Virus record (IMG/VR): IMGVR_UViG_3300047560_000921
Span: 167,385-231,384 of that record
Reading direction: 5' to 3' (one strand)
Source of the DNA: a virus
Length of the DNA stretch: 64,000 nt
How positions within the stretch are numbered: position 1 is the stretch's first letter; the number at the start of each line of letters is the position of its first letter. The notes below the pieces were generated by a model. That model had not been told where the DNA came from and did no database searches. It saw only the letters and a list, made by a program, of their open reading frames with translations. A program made the position numbers and the translations under genes. Below are positions 40,675-48,074 of this stretch, in pieces.

Positions 40675-40988
40675 TACGTCCACCTCAATGCAAACAACAT
40701 AGCATCTTCTTTTCGTTTGAATACAAACTGATTGCGATAACTATTCCAATTGCGGCTTTTAAAGTTACTGTAGCACCAACGCTCGGTATCCCAACGATCC
40801 TCACGGCCGACATTGTATTGATAAGGCCAATACTTTTTGTTAAATTGTTTATCAAAGAACTGGTTAAAGATGCCAGGGTACATTGAGTTTACATCTGAGT
40901 CCATTGGTTGTACTCCCACAATGTGGTTCGCCATAACCGTTGGCATTACGTTCCTAATCATAGGAATTATAACCTTGGGATCAATCAT
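40674..40988 (-). CDS. LRW-tail family protein, 104 aa
   Basis: 104 aa from ATG 40988. TERWCYSNFKSRNWN is the WC helix and KRKEDAMLFALRWT the end. The N-terminal third is Met/Ile/Val-rich (VIIPMIRNVMPTVMANHIV), a feature not shared by its neighbours. Confidence 0.8.
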   Translation of the reverse strand: MIDPKVIIPMIRNVMPTVMANHIVGVQPMDSDVNSMYPGIFNQFFDKQFNKKYWPYQYNVGREDRWDTERWCYSNFKSRNWNSYRNQFVFKRKEDAMLFALRWT

Positions 40989-41212
40989 GACCATTTCAAT
41001 GCACAAATAAGCGCATGCCTTTCGTCAGCTAACCATGCAACACATTGACTTCCGGAACTGTGAAACCTCAATTCGTACATATCTTCTTGCCACTCTGTAA
41101 TTTCATCCAACCAAGCACGAAGCTGATTAATTTCCTTCAGTCGGCTTTCTACGTCCCAAATGTCATTGGTTTGTAATCGTATCTTAACCGGATGATTACA
41201 GTTGTCTGTCAT
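40985..41212 (-). CDS. LRW-tail family protein, 75 aa
   Basis: 75 aa ending ADERHALICALKWS. INQLRAWLDEITEWQ is the W-(C/L) helix. Begins in a 4-nt overlap with the upstream gene. Function unknown. Confidence 0.8.
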   Translation of the reverse strand: MTDNCNHPVKIRLQTNDIWDVESRLKEINQLRAWLDEITEWQEDMYELRFHSSGSQCVAWLADERHALICALKWS

Positions 41213-41442
41213 GCAAATCTCAGCTTAAACATTAGGGCATCTTCTGCTTGTTCAAATGCAAACTTTGTGGGCATAAACGAACTAACATAACGTCCAGTTT
41301 TATTTCTGTCTGCCCATATTTGCAAACCTAGATAGCTAGTATTTGCTCGCTGTGCATAGTTAGCTTCAGACAAGTCAACCAAATGCCAGCCTCTGCGTAT
41401 TGCTGACCTAATGTTTCTGGGTTTGGTTTTAATTGTTTTCAC
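41209..41442 (-). CDS. LRW-tail family protein, 77 aa
   Basis: 77 aa, basic N-terminus (MKTIKTKPRNIRSAIRRGW), ending EQAEDALMFKLRFA, with Phe for the terminal Trp. 4-nt overlaps at both ends. Confidence 0.8.
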   Translation of the reverse strand: MKTIKTKPRNIRSAIRRGWHLVDLSEANYAQRANTSYLGLQIWADRNKTGRYVSSFMPTKFAFEQAEDALMFKLRFA

Positions 41443-41693
41443 AGTAATCCCGTTAGCTTTGCCAAAAAGTATTTTTCTTTATCTTCGACGATGTAACCAT
41501 CAGTGAAGTTTCCGCTAGCGTCCATTATACATTTAATTCCATATTGTGTCAATATGTATTCAGTAATTGTAACTATAGTATACAATTCTGGATTCCGTTC
41601 AAACTCGCCTTTTACCCTGCGTAAAAAAGCCCAAAAGGCATTTCGCTTCTTTCGGGCTTCGGTACTATCAAACGCTGTAACTTGCATTTTCAT
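41439..41693 (-). CDS. Small array protein, possible degenerate LRW member, 84 aa
   Basis: 84 aa from ATG 41693 (1-nt overlap). The end VEDKEKYFLAKLTGLL keeps the acidic turn and the L-x-x-L-T position but has lost the Trp. The middle has a TDGYIVEDKEKYF strand-turn like the other members. Confidence 0.65.
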   Translation of the reverse strand: MKMQVTAFDSTEARKKRNAFWAFLRRVKGEFERNPELYTIVTITEYILTQYGIKCIMDASGNFTDGYIVEDKEKYFLAKLTGLL

Positions 41694-41950
41694 TATCCGC
41701 TCCACTTTAATACAAACATCATTAGGTCATCTTGTTCCCTAAACCAAAACTTAGCATTGTTAGCATACCAACGTTGATTGGGAGTCATTACACCGTCCTT
41801 GGCACTTGCTCCATACGTTTCAACACACCATTCTATCATGTCTCGCCAAGTGTTGTTTTGTAGCCCACCTGGAAGCCACCAATCAAATTCAGGGTGTACT
41901 GTGTAGTATCTAGCACCGTATACGCGGCCTTCGCCTAACTTTAACTCCAT
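41693..41950 (-). CDS. LRW-tail family protein, 85 aa
   Basis: 85 aa. RDMIEWCVETYGASAK is the WC helix, FWFREQDDLMMFVLKWSG the end. It begins 10 nt inside the end of the upstream family gene; the shared DNA encodes both the W-S ending and the next MEL start. Confidence 0.8.
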   Translation of the reverse strand: MELKLGEGRVYGARYYTVHPEFDWWLPGGLQNNTWRDMIEWCVETYGASAKDGVMTPNQRWYANNAKFWFREQDDLMMFVLKWSG

Positions 41951-42192
41951 TGCAGTGCAAACATAAATGCTTCTTCGTCACATTCAAACTGAATGAACTT
42001 TTCTTTCATGTAACCAGGACTGTGATAGTATGCATGTTTACAGTTCGCTTTAAGCCATTCGTCTACTAGGTAATCTTTATAACTGCGCTGGTGCCTGGCC
42101 ATTACGTCGTCTACAGTTTTAGCATAAACAACTTTATGTAAAATAGGAATTTGGATGTTGGGAAACATCGTCATTGGTTTATACGTTATCAT
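41941..42192 (-). CDS. LRW-tail family protein, 83 aa
   Basis: 83 aa ending FECDEEAFMFALQWS, with DEWLKANCKHAYYH in the helix position. It begins 14 nt inside the preceding gene. Confidence 0.8.
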   Translation of the reverse strand: MITYKPMTMFPNIQIPILHKVVYAKTVDDVMARHQRSYKDYLVDEWLKANCKHAYYHSPGYMKEKFIQFECDEEAFMFALQWS

Positions 42193-42475
42193 GTGCCCAA
42201 GTTAGTTCAAACATTAGTGCCTCTTCGGCACTTTCAAATGCCCATGTGTGTCCACGGCTTTTAACATTATGTGTACATCTAGTTTTAAGCCATAGTTTAA
42301 CACGCTCGGCATCTCCGTTATTAAACCATGGACTGCGTTTAACAATAGTCCAACCACATTCTTTGAGCATGTCACACATTATGCTCCAGTCGATTTCTTC
42401 CTGGATTTCTTTGGCTAAGTGTTCATGAACTTCCGTTTCGATTGGATGCTCGTTTCTGAATAAAGTGTCTTTCAT
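42179..42475 (-). CDS. LRW-tail family protein, 98 aa
   Basis: 98 aa from ATG 42475. KLWLKTRCTHNVKSRGHTW and ESAEEALMFELTWAHDNV show the family plan with four extra residues at the end. The N-terminal half is acidic and helical. ATGA overlap with the upstream gene. Confidence 0.8.
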   Translation of the reverse strand: MKDTLFRNEHPIETEVHEHLAKEIQEEIDWSIMCDMLKECGWTIVKRSPWFNNGDAERVKLWLKTRCTHNVKSRGHTWAFESAEEALMFELTWAHDNV

Positions 42476-42705
42476 TCGCCCCATGTTAGTTTCACCATTA
42501 GTAAAAGTTCTTCAGTAATGTCAAATAAGCCGCCGCCAATGTAGCCGCGGCTATCGATGTGTTCATACCATTCTTTGTCTTCGTTAGGTTGTTCACGCAT
42601 CCATGCACTTGCTGGTTTGCTAAGTTTAACTGTATACCACATGCCTTCGTCGCAAGGATATCTATCAACAATTTTGTATGGTGTCATATTTTTAAGCATC
42701 TCCAT
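42472..42705 (-). CDS. LRW-tail family protein, 77 aa (start uncertain)
   Basis: Ends FDITEELLLMVKLTWGE. The frame is open to 42843, but only the part after the stop of the serine-peptidase gene (42782) is likely coding. ATG 42705, 42699 and 42687 are all possible starts. A peptide SGRRTGKS just upstream in the frame looks like a P-loop but precedes any good start and is treated as chance. Confidence 0.55.
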   Translation of the reverse strand: MEMLKNMTPYKIVDRYPCDEGMWYTVKLSKPASAWMREQPNEDKEWYEHIDSRGYIGGGLFDITEELLLMVKLTWGE

Positions 42706-42781
42706 GTATTGGACATACTCGCTTACAATAGATTTACCTGTGCGTCTACCACTGTATATAAGATTCAATGCTACTTTTGTA

Positions 42782-43597
42782 TCAAAAATAGTTGAATTCG
42801 ACAATGGTTTCAATAACGGGTGTTGGTTCTGGTCTCGCTTCAATTGGTATATCCAGTAATCCTGTAGCTAACTTGCTACGTTCGTTTATGTTCTTTGTTC
42901 CCAGGACTGCTACTGCAAACAGTGTGCCTTTCTTTTCAACTAACATGATAACACAACGGCCCGCGGCGTTAGTTGTACCTGTTTTGCTGATAAGAATGTT
43001 ATCGTAGGTAAACAGTTGTGGATTAGTGTTTTTAAAGTTAATTGTTATCTGTCTCTTACCACGTGGCATTGTAATTAAGGCATTACGTTCTGCGGCAATG
43101 CCACGAATAACAGGCTCGTTTCTGATATCATACAAAAAGTCAATTAGGTCATTGACATTACTAACATTACCAGGCAACAATCCGCTAGCATCAACAATAG
43201 CTGTTTCTCTTAGTTTAAGAACGTTAGTGATATAATTGTTAGCATCAATGATGAATTGCTTGAATCCACCAGGATGTGCATTTGCTAAACTTTCAGCCGC
43301 TAAGTTATCGCTACTAATCAACATAGCACGAAGTAAATCACGGCGGCTTATCTTAGTACTACGTGGGAAATGTCCACGGCTAGAGCCCACGACTTTTACT
43401 TTTTCATCTAAGTCTGCGCCACTGCGTATAACAGTCATTGCAGTAAACAGTTTTGTAATGCTGGCAATACTGCGTACTTGGTCCACGTTTTCTTTTGCAA
43501 TAAACTCATGTGCATCGTAATCATAGAGCGCATAAGCGGCGGCAAACACACTTGACGAAAATGCCATTGATATGACTAAAATTAACTTACGTAGCAT
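42782..43597 (-). CDS. D-Ala-D-Ala carboxypeptidase/endopeptidase (serine peptidase S11)
   Basis: 271 aa. Signal peptide MLRKLILVISMAFSSSVFA, then SxxK as SIASITK (nucleophile about residue 46), SxN as ISSDN, and KTG as SKTGTT. FANAHP and DASGL are typical of PbpG/DacA enzymes. It should be exported and cut cross-links or trim peptides in the murein. A C-terminal domain is missing compared with DacA, so PbpG-like endopeptidase is the better call. Phage carriage is unusual; a cell-wall remodelling or lysis-timing role is possible. Confidence 0.88.
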   Translation of the reverse strand: MLRKLILVISMAFSSSVFAAAYALYDYDAHEFIAKENVDQVRSIASITKLFTAMTVIRSGADLDEKVKVVGSSRGHFPRSTKISRRDLLRAMLISSDNLAAESLANAHPGGFKQFIIDANNYITNVLKLRETAIVDASGLLPGNVSNVNDLIDFLYDIRNEPVIRGIAAERNALITMPRGKRQITINFKNTNPQLFTYDNILISKTGTTNAAGRCVIMLVEKKGTLFAVAVLGTKNINERSKLATGLLDIPIEARPEPTPVIETIVEFNYF

Positions 43598-43818
43598 TAA
43601 ATTACCTTTCCCAATGCAACATAGATAAGTTCGTCAAGTTCTGCTTGATAGTCTCGACCAGTCCTGCGCTTTTCCCATATCTTAGTAACAAGCTCTGTGG
43701 GCGTTTTGCTGTTAACTTCGAAGCCTTTACCACGACGTACAAGTTCGTCAACTAACTCGTAGTCGTCAAAGTCATCTAAGTCAACGTCTACTTCGACTTC
43801 TGTGTATATTTTTGGCAT
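43597..43818 (-). CDS. Small acidic phage protein, 73 aa
   Basis: 73 aa from ATG 43818, with VEVDVDLDDFDDYELVDELVRRG, a stretch seen in many phage small proteins (recollection). It overlaps both neighbours by 1 nt. No known function. Confidence 0.8.
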   Translation of the reverse strand: MPKIYTEVEVDVDLDDFDDYELVDELVRRGKGFEVNSKTPTELVTKIWEKRRTGRDYQAELDELIYVALGKVI

Positions 43819-44114
43819 TAGTGATATCCGTCCTCTTCGGTGTAAATCTTCCAGCGACCTTCTTCTTCGTTCCAATGACGATTATCGTAGACAGTAAAGT
43901 GTACACAATAACCTAGCAAGCCTAGCTCAATGTTAAAACCAGCATGGTCCTGCCGAGTTGTTACTTCAAACTCAATGCGAAACAGTTCAGGTCCTTTAGT
44001 AATCTGAGCTTCCCAGAACTTATTCTTAAATGGTGTATCGCCCATCCACACTTTAATGTTCTTAAAGCGATCCCACCAGTATGGGTTACGGAGATTGATG
44101 TTAAAGTAAATCAT
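43818..44114 (-). CDS. Conserved phage protein, 98 aa
   Basis: 98 aa, beta-rich: MIYFNINLRNPYWWDRF and FEVTTRQDHAGFNIELGLLGYCVHF resemble a family frequently found in T4-like phages. No known function. Overlaps the upstream gene by 4 nt. Confidence 0.8.
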   Translation of the reverse strand: MIYFNINLRNPYWWDRFKNIKVWMGDTPFKNKFWEAQITKGPELFRIEFEVTTRQDHAGFNIELGLLGYCVHFTVYDNRHWNEEEGRWKIYTEEDGYH

Positions 44115-44677
44115 AAGTTATTCTTTTCAATGCAGTGTTTTACATATTCATAGCTAGGATTGCCCAAGAAGCGCATGGATAAGATCCACCGATCCTCTTC
44201 GTCATTGGCCACTGCCATGTGCGGTACATCCACTCTAACTAGGTGTGCAGAAGTTAGCTCTAGGCTTTCTTTTAGTACGGGTTCTCCATACCACTCGGGT
44301 TCAAACCACTTTAGTCCTTTTGCTAATTTAGGCACAATAGCATAGTCACCGCCGTAGTATTCGAACCTACTGTTAGTTGTGCCTTTGAGTGGAATGTTAA
44401 TAGCACAAAACAAAGGAAAGTCGTGCCCATCTACATGCAGATATTGTTTAGAAGCTCTACGACGAACATAACTGTCTGCGTACATAACGCCTGGGATACC
44501 ATAGCTGTTAAGTTCTGCGTTTACTACAGATAACAATTCTTCGGGAAACTCATGCGATGCCCGGTACTGAGTTTTAATTATAAGTTGAGTCGTGGCTTTC
44601 TTGGCCTCTAAATCTTTTAGTGCCCAGTCGCGGATTAACTGCTCGCACTGTAGTTTAATAGGCGTAGAAAATTCCAT
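44111..44677 (-). CDS. 2OG-Fe(II)-oxygenase-like protein C
   Basis: 188 aa. The candidate facial triad is HVD in QYLHVDGHDFP (about residue 77), His in VRVDVPHMAV (about residue 150) and Arg in RWILSMRF. Around it, INIPLKGTTNSRFEYY follows the same strand order as the oxygenase-like pair at 28.0-29.2 kb. Substrate unknown. Confidence 0.55.
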   Translation of the reverse strand: MEFSTPIKLQCEQLIRDWALKDLEAKKATTQLIIKTQYRASHEFPEELLSVVNAELNSYGIPGVMYADSYVRRRASKQYLHVDGHDFPLFCAINIPLKGTTNSRFEYYGGDYAIVPKLAKGLKWFEPEWYGEPVLKESLELTSAHLVRVDVPHMAVANDEEDRWILSMRFLGNPSYEYVKHCIEKNNL

Positions 44678-44949
44678 TACTCTTCGTCGGTGATTTGAGA
44701 CTTAAAGAACTCTAGCTGGTCGATGAGATTTTGCACGCCAGCCTTGTTCATAGTAATCTCGCCATAGTACATACTAAAGGCAAGACGATTGTTGTCAGTG
44801 ACACCAAACCTATAAAAGATCTTTGCAGGTTCTTCTTTGGGCGGAATAGTTTCTGGCACTGGCGGAATGGGTTGTGTTAGTTTGGGAAACTTAACTACAT
44901 TAGAGTCGTCCACTTTAGGTTTCCTTGTAAAAAAGTCAAATAGTTTCAT
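44677..44949 (-). CDS. Small phage protein, 90 aa
   Basis: 90 aa with a Pro-rich middle (PIPPVPETIPPKEEP) and a C-terminal helix MNKAGVQNLIDQLEFFKSQI. The helix matches the end of the 77-aa gene at 61378 (MNKRDLHNIKKEILEFIKFY), so the two are related. 1-nt and 4-nt overlaps. Confidence 0.75.
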   Translation of the reverse strand: MKLFDFFTRKPKVDDSNVVKFPKLTQPIPPVPETIPPKEEPAKIFYRFGVTDNNRLAFSMYYGEITMNKAGVQNLIDQLEFFKSQITDEE

Positions 44950-45197
44950 TTCTGCACCTCATCGACTACAGTTACACTATTGCGTTTTTTTGTTTTACCA
45001 CTCTGAACGTCATAGTTAGTAGTAGTAGAACTATTAGGGCAACGTATAATTCTTATATCATCAATTTTGATATAAGAGCAATCAGATAGTTCTGGAATCC
45101 CAGTCAGTGACCTAATAGAATATTCTCGTTGGTCAATGGGACGATTGTCACAGCCAGCAAGTGCAACTAAAATTGAAAGTAGTAAGATTTTCTTCAT
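44946..45197 (-). CDS. Small lipoprotein, 83 aa
   Basis: 83 aa. MKKILLLSILVALAGC gives a lipobox after a short signal, so a lipid-anchored outer- or inner-membrane protein is expected. Two further Cys (SDCSYIK, IIRCPN) may form a disulphide. It has its own start-proximal promoter. Phage lipoproteins of this size often act in superinfection exclusion, but nothing specific is seen. Confidence 0.75.
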   Translation of the reverse strand: MKKILLLSILVALAGCDNRPIDQREYSIRSLTGIPELSDCSYIKIDDIRIIRCPNSSTTTNYDVQSGKTKKRNSVTVVDEVQK

Positions 45198-45202
45198 AGT
45201 AT

Positions 45203-45231
45203 ATTATAGCATTATTGGGATTTTTTGTCAG
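45203..45231 (-). promoter_or_regulatory. Sigma70-type promoter, start-proximal
   Basis: CTGACA (45231-45226), 17-nt spacer with ATCCCAATAATG, TATAAT (45208-45203), 5 nt before the lipoprotein ATG. The spacer partly resembles the repeated early-promoter spacer at 51-60 kb. Confidence 0.65.
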
Positions 45232-45697
45232 CAGAGTCTTTAACCAATTCAGACACAAACAAGAAATGTTCGTAGGCTTCTTTGACACTGGGATGACTCA
45301 TTAAGAAATTGGCTTCTTCAATGATCGCTTTTACTGCGGCTTCTGCGGCTTCCCTGGCACTGGGCCATTCCAATTGTTTGGCATCGTCTCCAAATTCTTT
45401 TACCAAATTCTCCCATGCGGCTTTTTGGCTAGGTGTTAGCGGACGTTCGGTGCCTCTTGTGTTACGACGAATCTCAGTAGCATCCATAATCTTTTTGCTA
45501 ATTACATCTTCTGCTACACGCCCTGCGGCAATTAGTGCGGCATAGTTAGGGTCGACGCAGTAGCGACGACTTGAACCGCCCGGATAGCAAATAACCAAAT
45601 GCGATCCTTTTGGAAATGCATCCATTAGTTCTTGGTCGTATTCATAGACAGGCTCATACTTGCGGCCAACCTTTTTATAAAAAATTGTCTTCTTCAT
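45212..45697 (-). CDS. Conserved phage protein, 161 aa
   Basis: 161 aa from ATG 45697 (1-nt overlap). The N-terminus KKVGRKYEPVYEYDQELMDAFP and VICYPGGSSRRYCVDP may form a small beta domain; the C-terminal half is helical. Not recognised beyond similarity to hypothetical phage proteins. Confidence 0.75.
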   Translation of the reverse strand: MKKTIFYKKVGRKYEPVYEYDQELMDAFPKGSHLVICYPGGSSRRYCVDPNYAALIAAGRVAEDVISKKIMDATEIRRNTRGTERPLTPSQKAAWENLVKEFGDDAKQLEWPSAREAAEAAVKAIIEEANFLMSHPSVKEAYEHFLFVSELVKDSADKKSQ

Positions 45698-45918
45698 TAA
45701 ATTCCCCATGTCATTCTAAATAACAATGCTGTTTCATGATCCGGAAAGTCTAGTATCATGCCTACTAATGCTACGTTGTTTGCCTCGCACCACTCTTCTA
45801 ATCCTTCTGCTACCATATCAAAGTAAACATCTGGATGGGTCATTATCCCGTGTATAGTTCCGTCTAGTTCTGTTATTATAACACGCTCTTTGTCCTTAGA
45901 CGGAAACACTTCAGCCAT
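45697..45918 (-). CDS. LRW-tail family protein, 73 aa
   Basis: 73 aa. EEWCEANNVALVG is the WC helix and DFPDHETALLFRMTWGI the end. It lies apart from the main array, with 1- and 8-nt overlaps to its neighbours. Confidence 0.8.
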   Translation of the reverse strand: MAEVFPSKDKERVIITELDGTIHGIMTHPDVYFDMVAEGLEEWCEANNVALVGMILDFPDHETALLFRMTWGI

Positions 45919-46216
45919 TTGATGGAACGGCCTCTGGTTTGGATAGCTCTAGGACCATGCGTTGATAGTTGTCGTATATTTTTGAATACACTGCCACTTC
46001 GTAGTTATTTGATTTGTAGTCGTATTGAAATGCAATTTCGATCTTTAACTTGTTTTCCAGTGCCCATTCAATAACATTAGGTGCTTCCTTGTAAAGAATC
46101 TCTCGTACATAAGAGTACCCGGGATTAGTGGACCATGGAGGTTTAGGATTGCCACCATCAGGCAGTGGCACATCTTCGGGTGCGATGTATGTTCTATAAA
46201 GGATCAGTAATGCCAT
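45911..46216 (-). CDS. Small array protein, 101 aa
   Basis: 101 aa with a Pro-rich N-terminus (PEDVPLPDGGNPKPPWSTNP) and KIYDNYQRMVLELSK near the end, a weak echo of the LRW signature with a 9-residue tail. Function unknown. Confidence 0.65.
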   Translation of the reverse strand: MALLILYRTYIAPEDVPLPDGGNPKPPWSTNPGYSYVREILYKEAPNVIEWALENKLKIEIAFQYDYKSNNYEVAVYSKIYDNYQRMVLELSKPEAVPSNG

Positions 46217-46479
46217 TAACTAGTCCAAGTAATTTTAAAAATCATGCTTTCGCTGTCGTCACTGATGTATACTGTATACATAGGATCACCGCTGTTAAAT
46301 CTATGTGTAACATCGGCGGTAGGGCAGTTAACTTCCATCCATGCTTCAAACTCGCGGTCATTGGATGGATAGCACCAGCAGTACCAACCACGTGGCGGCG
46401 GATCCATCGGATATGGAGTACCAGGATTCGGACATGTTTTGCCGTCCTCAAATCGCCAGTGATGCACGTTTACGTTCAT
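46216..46479 (-). CDS. LRW-tail family protein, 87 aa
   Basis: 87 aa. EFEAWMEVNCPTAD is in the helix position and YISDDSESMIFKITWTS is the family end. The N-terminal half is Trp/Cys/Pro-rich (PPPRGWYCWCYPSN). Starts 4 nt inside the upstream gene's end. Confidence 0.75.
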   Translation of the reverse strand: MNVNVHHWRFEDGKTCPNPGTPYPMDPPPRGWYCWCYPSNDREFEAWMEVNCPTADVTHRFNSGDPMYTVYISDDSESMIFKITWTS

Positions 46480-46646
46480 ATCGCCGACACTCTACCAATC
46501 AATGAAACAAACGTATACAGGCCCAAACCTGTAAGTGCCACACTCCAAAAGAAAGCATTTTTAATTCTGGTCCTATGAAACTCTGCAAAGTGCATACCTG
46601 CCACAAACATAATGGTCATGCCCACAATTAAATGAATTAGGATCAT
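46476..46646 (-). CDS. Small two-helix membrane protein, 56 aa
   Basis: 56 aa from ATG 46646. Two hydrophobic segments, MILIHLIVGMTIMFVAGM and NAFFWSVALTGLGLYTFV, flank a basic loop. A holin-like or membrane-modifying role is conceivable. Starts 1 nt after the previous stop. Confidence 0.7.
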   Translation of the reverse strand: MILIHLIVGMTIMFVAGMHFAEFHRTRIKNAFFWSVALTGLGLYTFVSLIGRVSAI

Positions 46647-46647
46647 G

Positions 46648-46851
46648 TTATCTCCCAATGGTTTCAATTCGTACACGCTGAGCATGTAACTGTGTTTGCA
46701 CACTGATAAGTTCTGTCAGTGCTTTAGTAAAATGTCCGTTAGGATGTTTGTCATGTCCTAGCTTACGGTCAACACCCATGGCCATTTTAACATTTGCAAT
46801 CGCTGTATCTACTGCTTCAATCCTAGCTAGGATTTTTTCTAAATCAGTCAC
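46648..46851 (-). CDS. Small helical protein, 67 aa, paralogue of 49326-49529
   Basis: 67 aa, same length and pattern as the gene at 49326 (IANVKMAM..DRKLGHDKH and RVRIETIGR against IFNVKFAA..ERKITHNKH and LGRIEVVGR). Helical, basic, no known domain. Couples to neighbours by 4 nt upstream. Confidence 0.8.
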   Translation of the reverse strand: MTDLEKILARIEAVDTAIANVKMAMGVDRKLGHDKHPNGHFTKALTELISVQTQLHAQRVRIETIGR

Positions 46852-47081
46852 CAGTATCTCCGTTCATATTCTGTAAGGTTATCTTCTTGCACTGCGGCTT
46901 TCATTAAACGTTGAAAGTCCATGCGCCAGCGGCGTTCGGATTCAATGCAAGACTCTAGATGTTTCTTTTCTTCTTCTAGCTCTTTAATAGTGTTTTTATA
47001 TTTCTCAACATCGCGTTCCAGCTTGGTAATACGTTTAGCTTCCGGCGACTTTTCGAGAATACTTTTTATTTTATCATTCAC
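46848..47081 (-). CDS. Coiled-coil protein, 77 aa (GTG start proposed)
   Basis: Residues 20-60 form a coiled coil (ITKLERDVEKYKNTIKELEE). An ATG at 47120 would overlap the upstream gene by 47 nt without a good RBS; GTG at 47081 has GAAAGG 6 nt before it and an 8-nt overlap, so that start is preferred. Function unknown. Confidence 0.65.
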   Translation of the reverse strand: MNDKIKSILEKSPEAKRITKLERDVEKYKNTIKELEEEKKHLESCIESERRWRMDFQRLMKAAVQEDNLTEYERRYW

Positions 47082-47523
47082 GATTGGCCTTTCTTTGTTC
47101 GCGTTCTTCGTAGTGTACATCGCATACTGTTTTAATCCAACCCTTAGTCTGTTTAGTAGCTACTGCACCACAGTCTTCACAAGTACGACTTGCCCAAAGT
47201 TCTGCCATGGTAACTAGACCACGAACATAGTCATCACCGCCATCGTAGTAAAAACGTAGTCCGCCGAACTTTTCTTTAATCTGTGCGATAACTACCTGTG
47301 GAACTTCTTCGGGGATTTCCTCTTTATATGGGTTTGGCTTTTCCATATAGTGCTTGCGAGTGTTATTCTTCCACTCAACGTATGCATGAATCTGTCCGCA
47401 TAGTGCTTCTAGAATAGGCCACCATCCTTCACCTACGCAAATGCCGCCGTAAGGTTGTGAGAACATCACAGGATACTTTTCCTTGAGACGCTGTTCAAAC
47501 TTGTCGTATTTTTCCATGTCCAT
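47074..47523 (-). CDS. Zinc-finger-like phage protein, 149 aa, paralogue of 60745-61158
   Basis: 149 aa from ATG 47523. IKEKFGGLRFYYDGGDDYVRGLV is a signature found in many phage proteins and in the gene at 60745. A Cys/His set follows (TCEDCGAVATKQTKGWIKTVCDVHY), probably zinc-binding. The role is unknown. Confidence 0.8.
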   Translation of the reverse strand: MDMEKYDKFEQRLKEKYPVMFSQPYGGICVGEGWWPILEALCGQIHAYVEWKNNTRKHYMEKPNPYKEEIPEEVPQVVIAQIKEKFGGLRFYYDGGDDYVRGLVTMAELWASRTCEDCGAVATKQTKGWIKTVCDVHYEEREQRKANRE

Positions 47524-47525
47524 GA

Positions 47526-47630
47526 TTACATGACTGCCAGTAAAAAGATTAAAAATGCCCAACCAGGATATCCCATTAGCAAGGCCATCAAGGCTAGGAT
47601 AGTTCCAAAAAATGCTTTATCGTCATTCAT
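47526..47630 (-). CDS. Micro-gene: 34-aa membrane protein
   Basis: MNDDKAFFGTILALMALLMG followed by YPGWAFLIFLLAVM: an acidic N-terminus and one or two hydrophobic segments, with AGGGACGAC as RBS. It overlaps the 36-aa upstream micro-gene by 4 nt (ATGA). Likely a membrane peptide. Confidence 0.7.
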   Translation of the reverse strand: MNDDKAFFGTILALMALLMGYPGWAFLIFLLAVM

Positions 47631-47737
47631 TTGTCGTCCCTAATTATACAATATTTGTGAATAAACCACAAGACATATCCAAAGCCTGCGGCAACAATGC
47701 CTGCACAAATATAATTCAAAACTGGATCATTAGTCAT
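47627..47737 (-). CDS. Micro-gene: 36-aa membrane protein
   Basis: MTNDPVLNYICAGIVAAGFG then YVLWFIHKYCIIRDDK: one transmembrane helix with a basic/acidic C-terminus. It overlaps the upstream gene by 8 nt and the next micro-gene by 4 nt, which supports real translation. Confidence 0.7.
   Translation of the reverse strand: MTNDPVLNYICAGIVAAGFGYVLWFIHKYCIIRDDK
47643..47671 (-). promoter_or_regulatory. Possible internal sigma70-type promoter
   Basis: TTGTGG (47671-47666), 17-nt spacer, TATAAT (47648-47643) inside the 36-aa gene, 13 nt before the 34-aa gene ATG. The -35 is poor. Confidence 0.45.
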
Positions 47738-48074
47738 CTTCGTCCTCTCTGTAATATACTTTTGTATGGTCAGTTACAGTGTAATCTTTAAGACTTAGTC
47801 TGCTACGCACAGGTAAGTCGCCGCGAACATATTCGTATTTTACATACCTACCCAGGCCCGCGTCAATTTCTTTGACCGTACATCCATGCCATGGCTTGCC
47901 AAGAATGTATTTTACTTTGACCCACTTAACATTGTTTTCAGGTGCACCAGTGTACTGACTTTGAAAACTGTAATAGTCACTGTGCCCACCTGACATAGAT
48001 GTAATGCTCAACGGACGACACCAATCTTCCGGATGTACTGCATCGTCTGCTTCTAGTAATTGTAGCGTAATCAT
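47730..48074 (-). CDS. Uncharacterised phage protein, 114 aa
   Basis: 114 aa, beta-rich, one Trp/Cys motif EDWCRPLSITSMSGGHSDYYSF, ending in an acidic tail REDEDD. Starts in a 4-nt overlap with a 41-aa gene. Not recognised. Confidence 0.75.
   Translation of the reverse strand: MITLQLLEADDAVHPEDWCRPLSITSMSGGHSDYYSFQSQYTGAPENNVKWVKVKYILGKPWHGCTVKEIDAGLGRYVKYEYVRGDLPVRSRLSLKDYTVTDHTKVYYREDEDD

Noticed and set aside
42712-42843. Possible P-loop ATPase start (SGRRTGKS) in the frame before the 42472 gene
   Set aside because: The motif lies upstream of any supported start and overlaps the serine-peptidase end; no Walker B follows.
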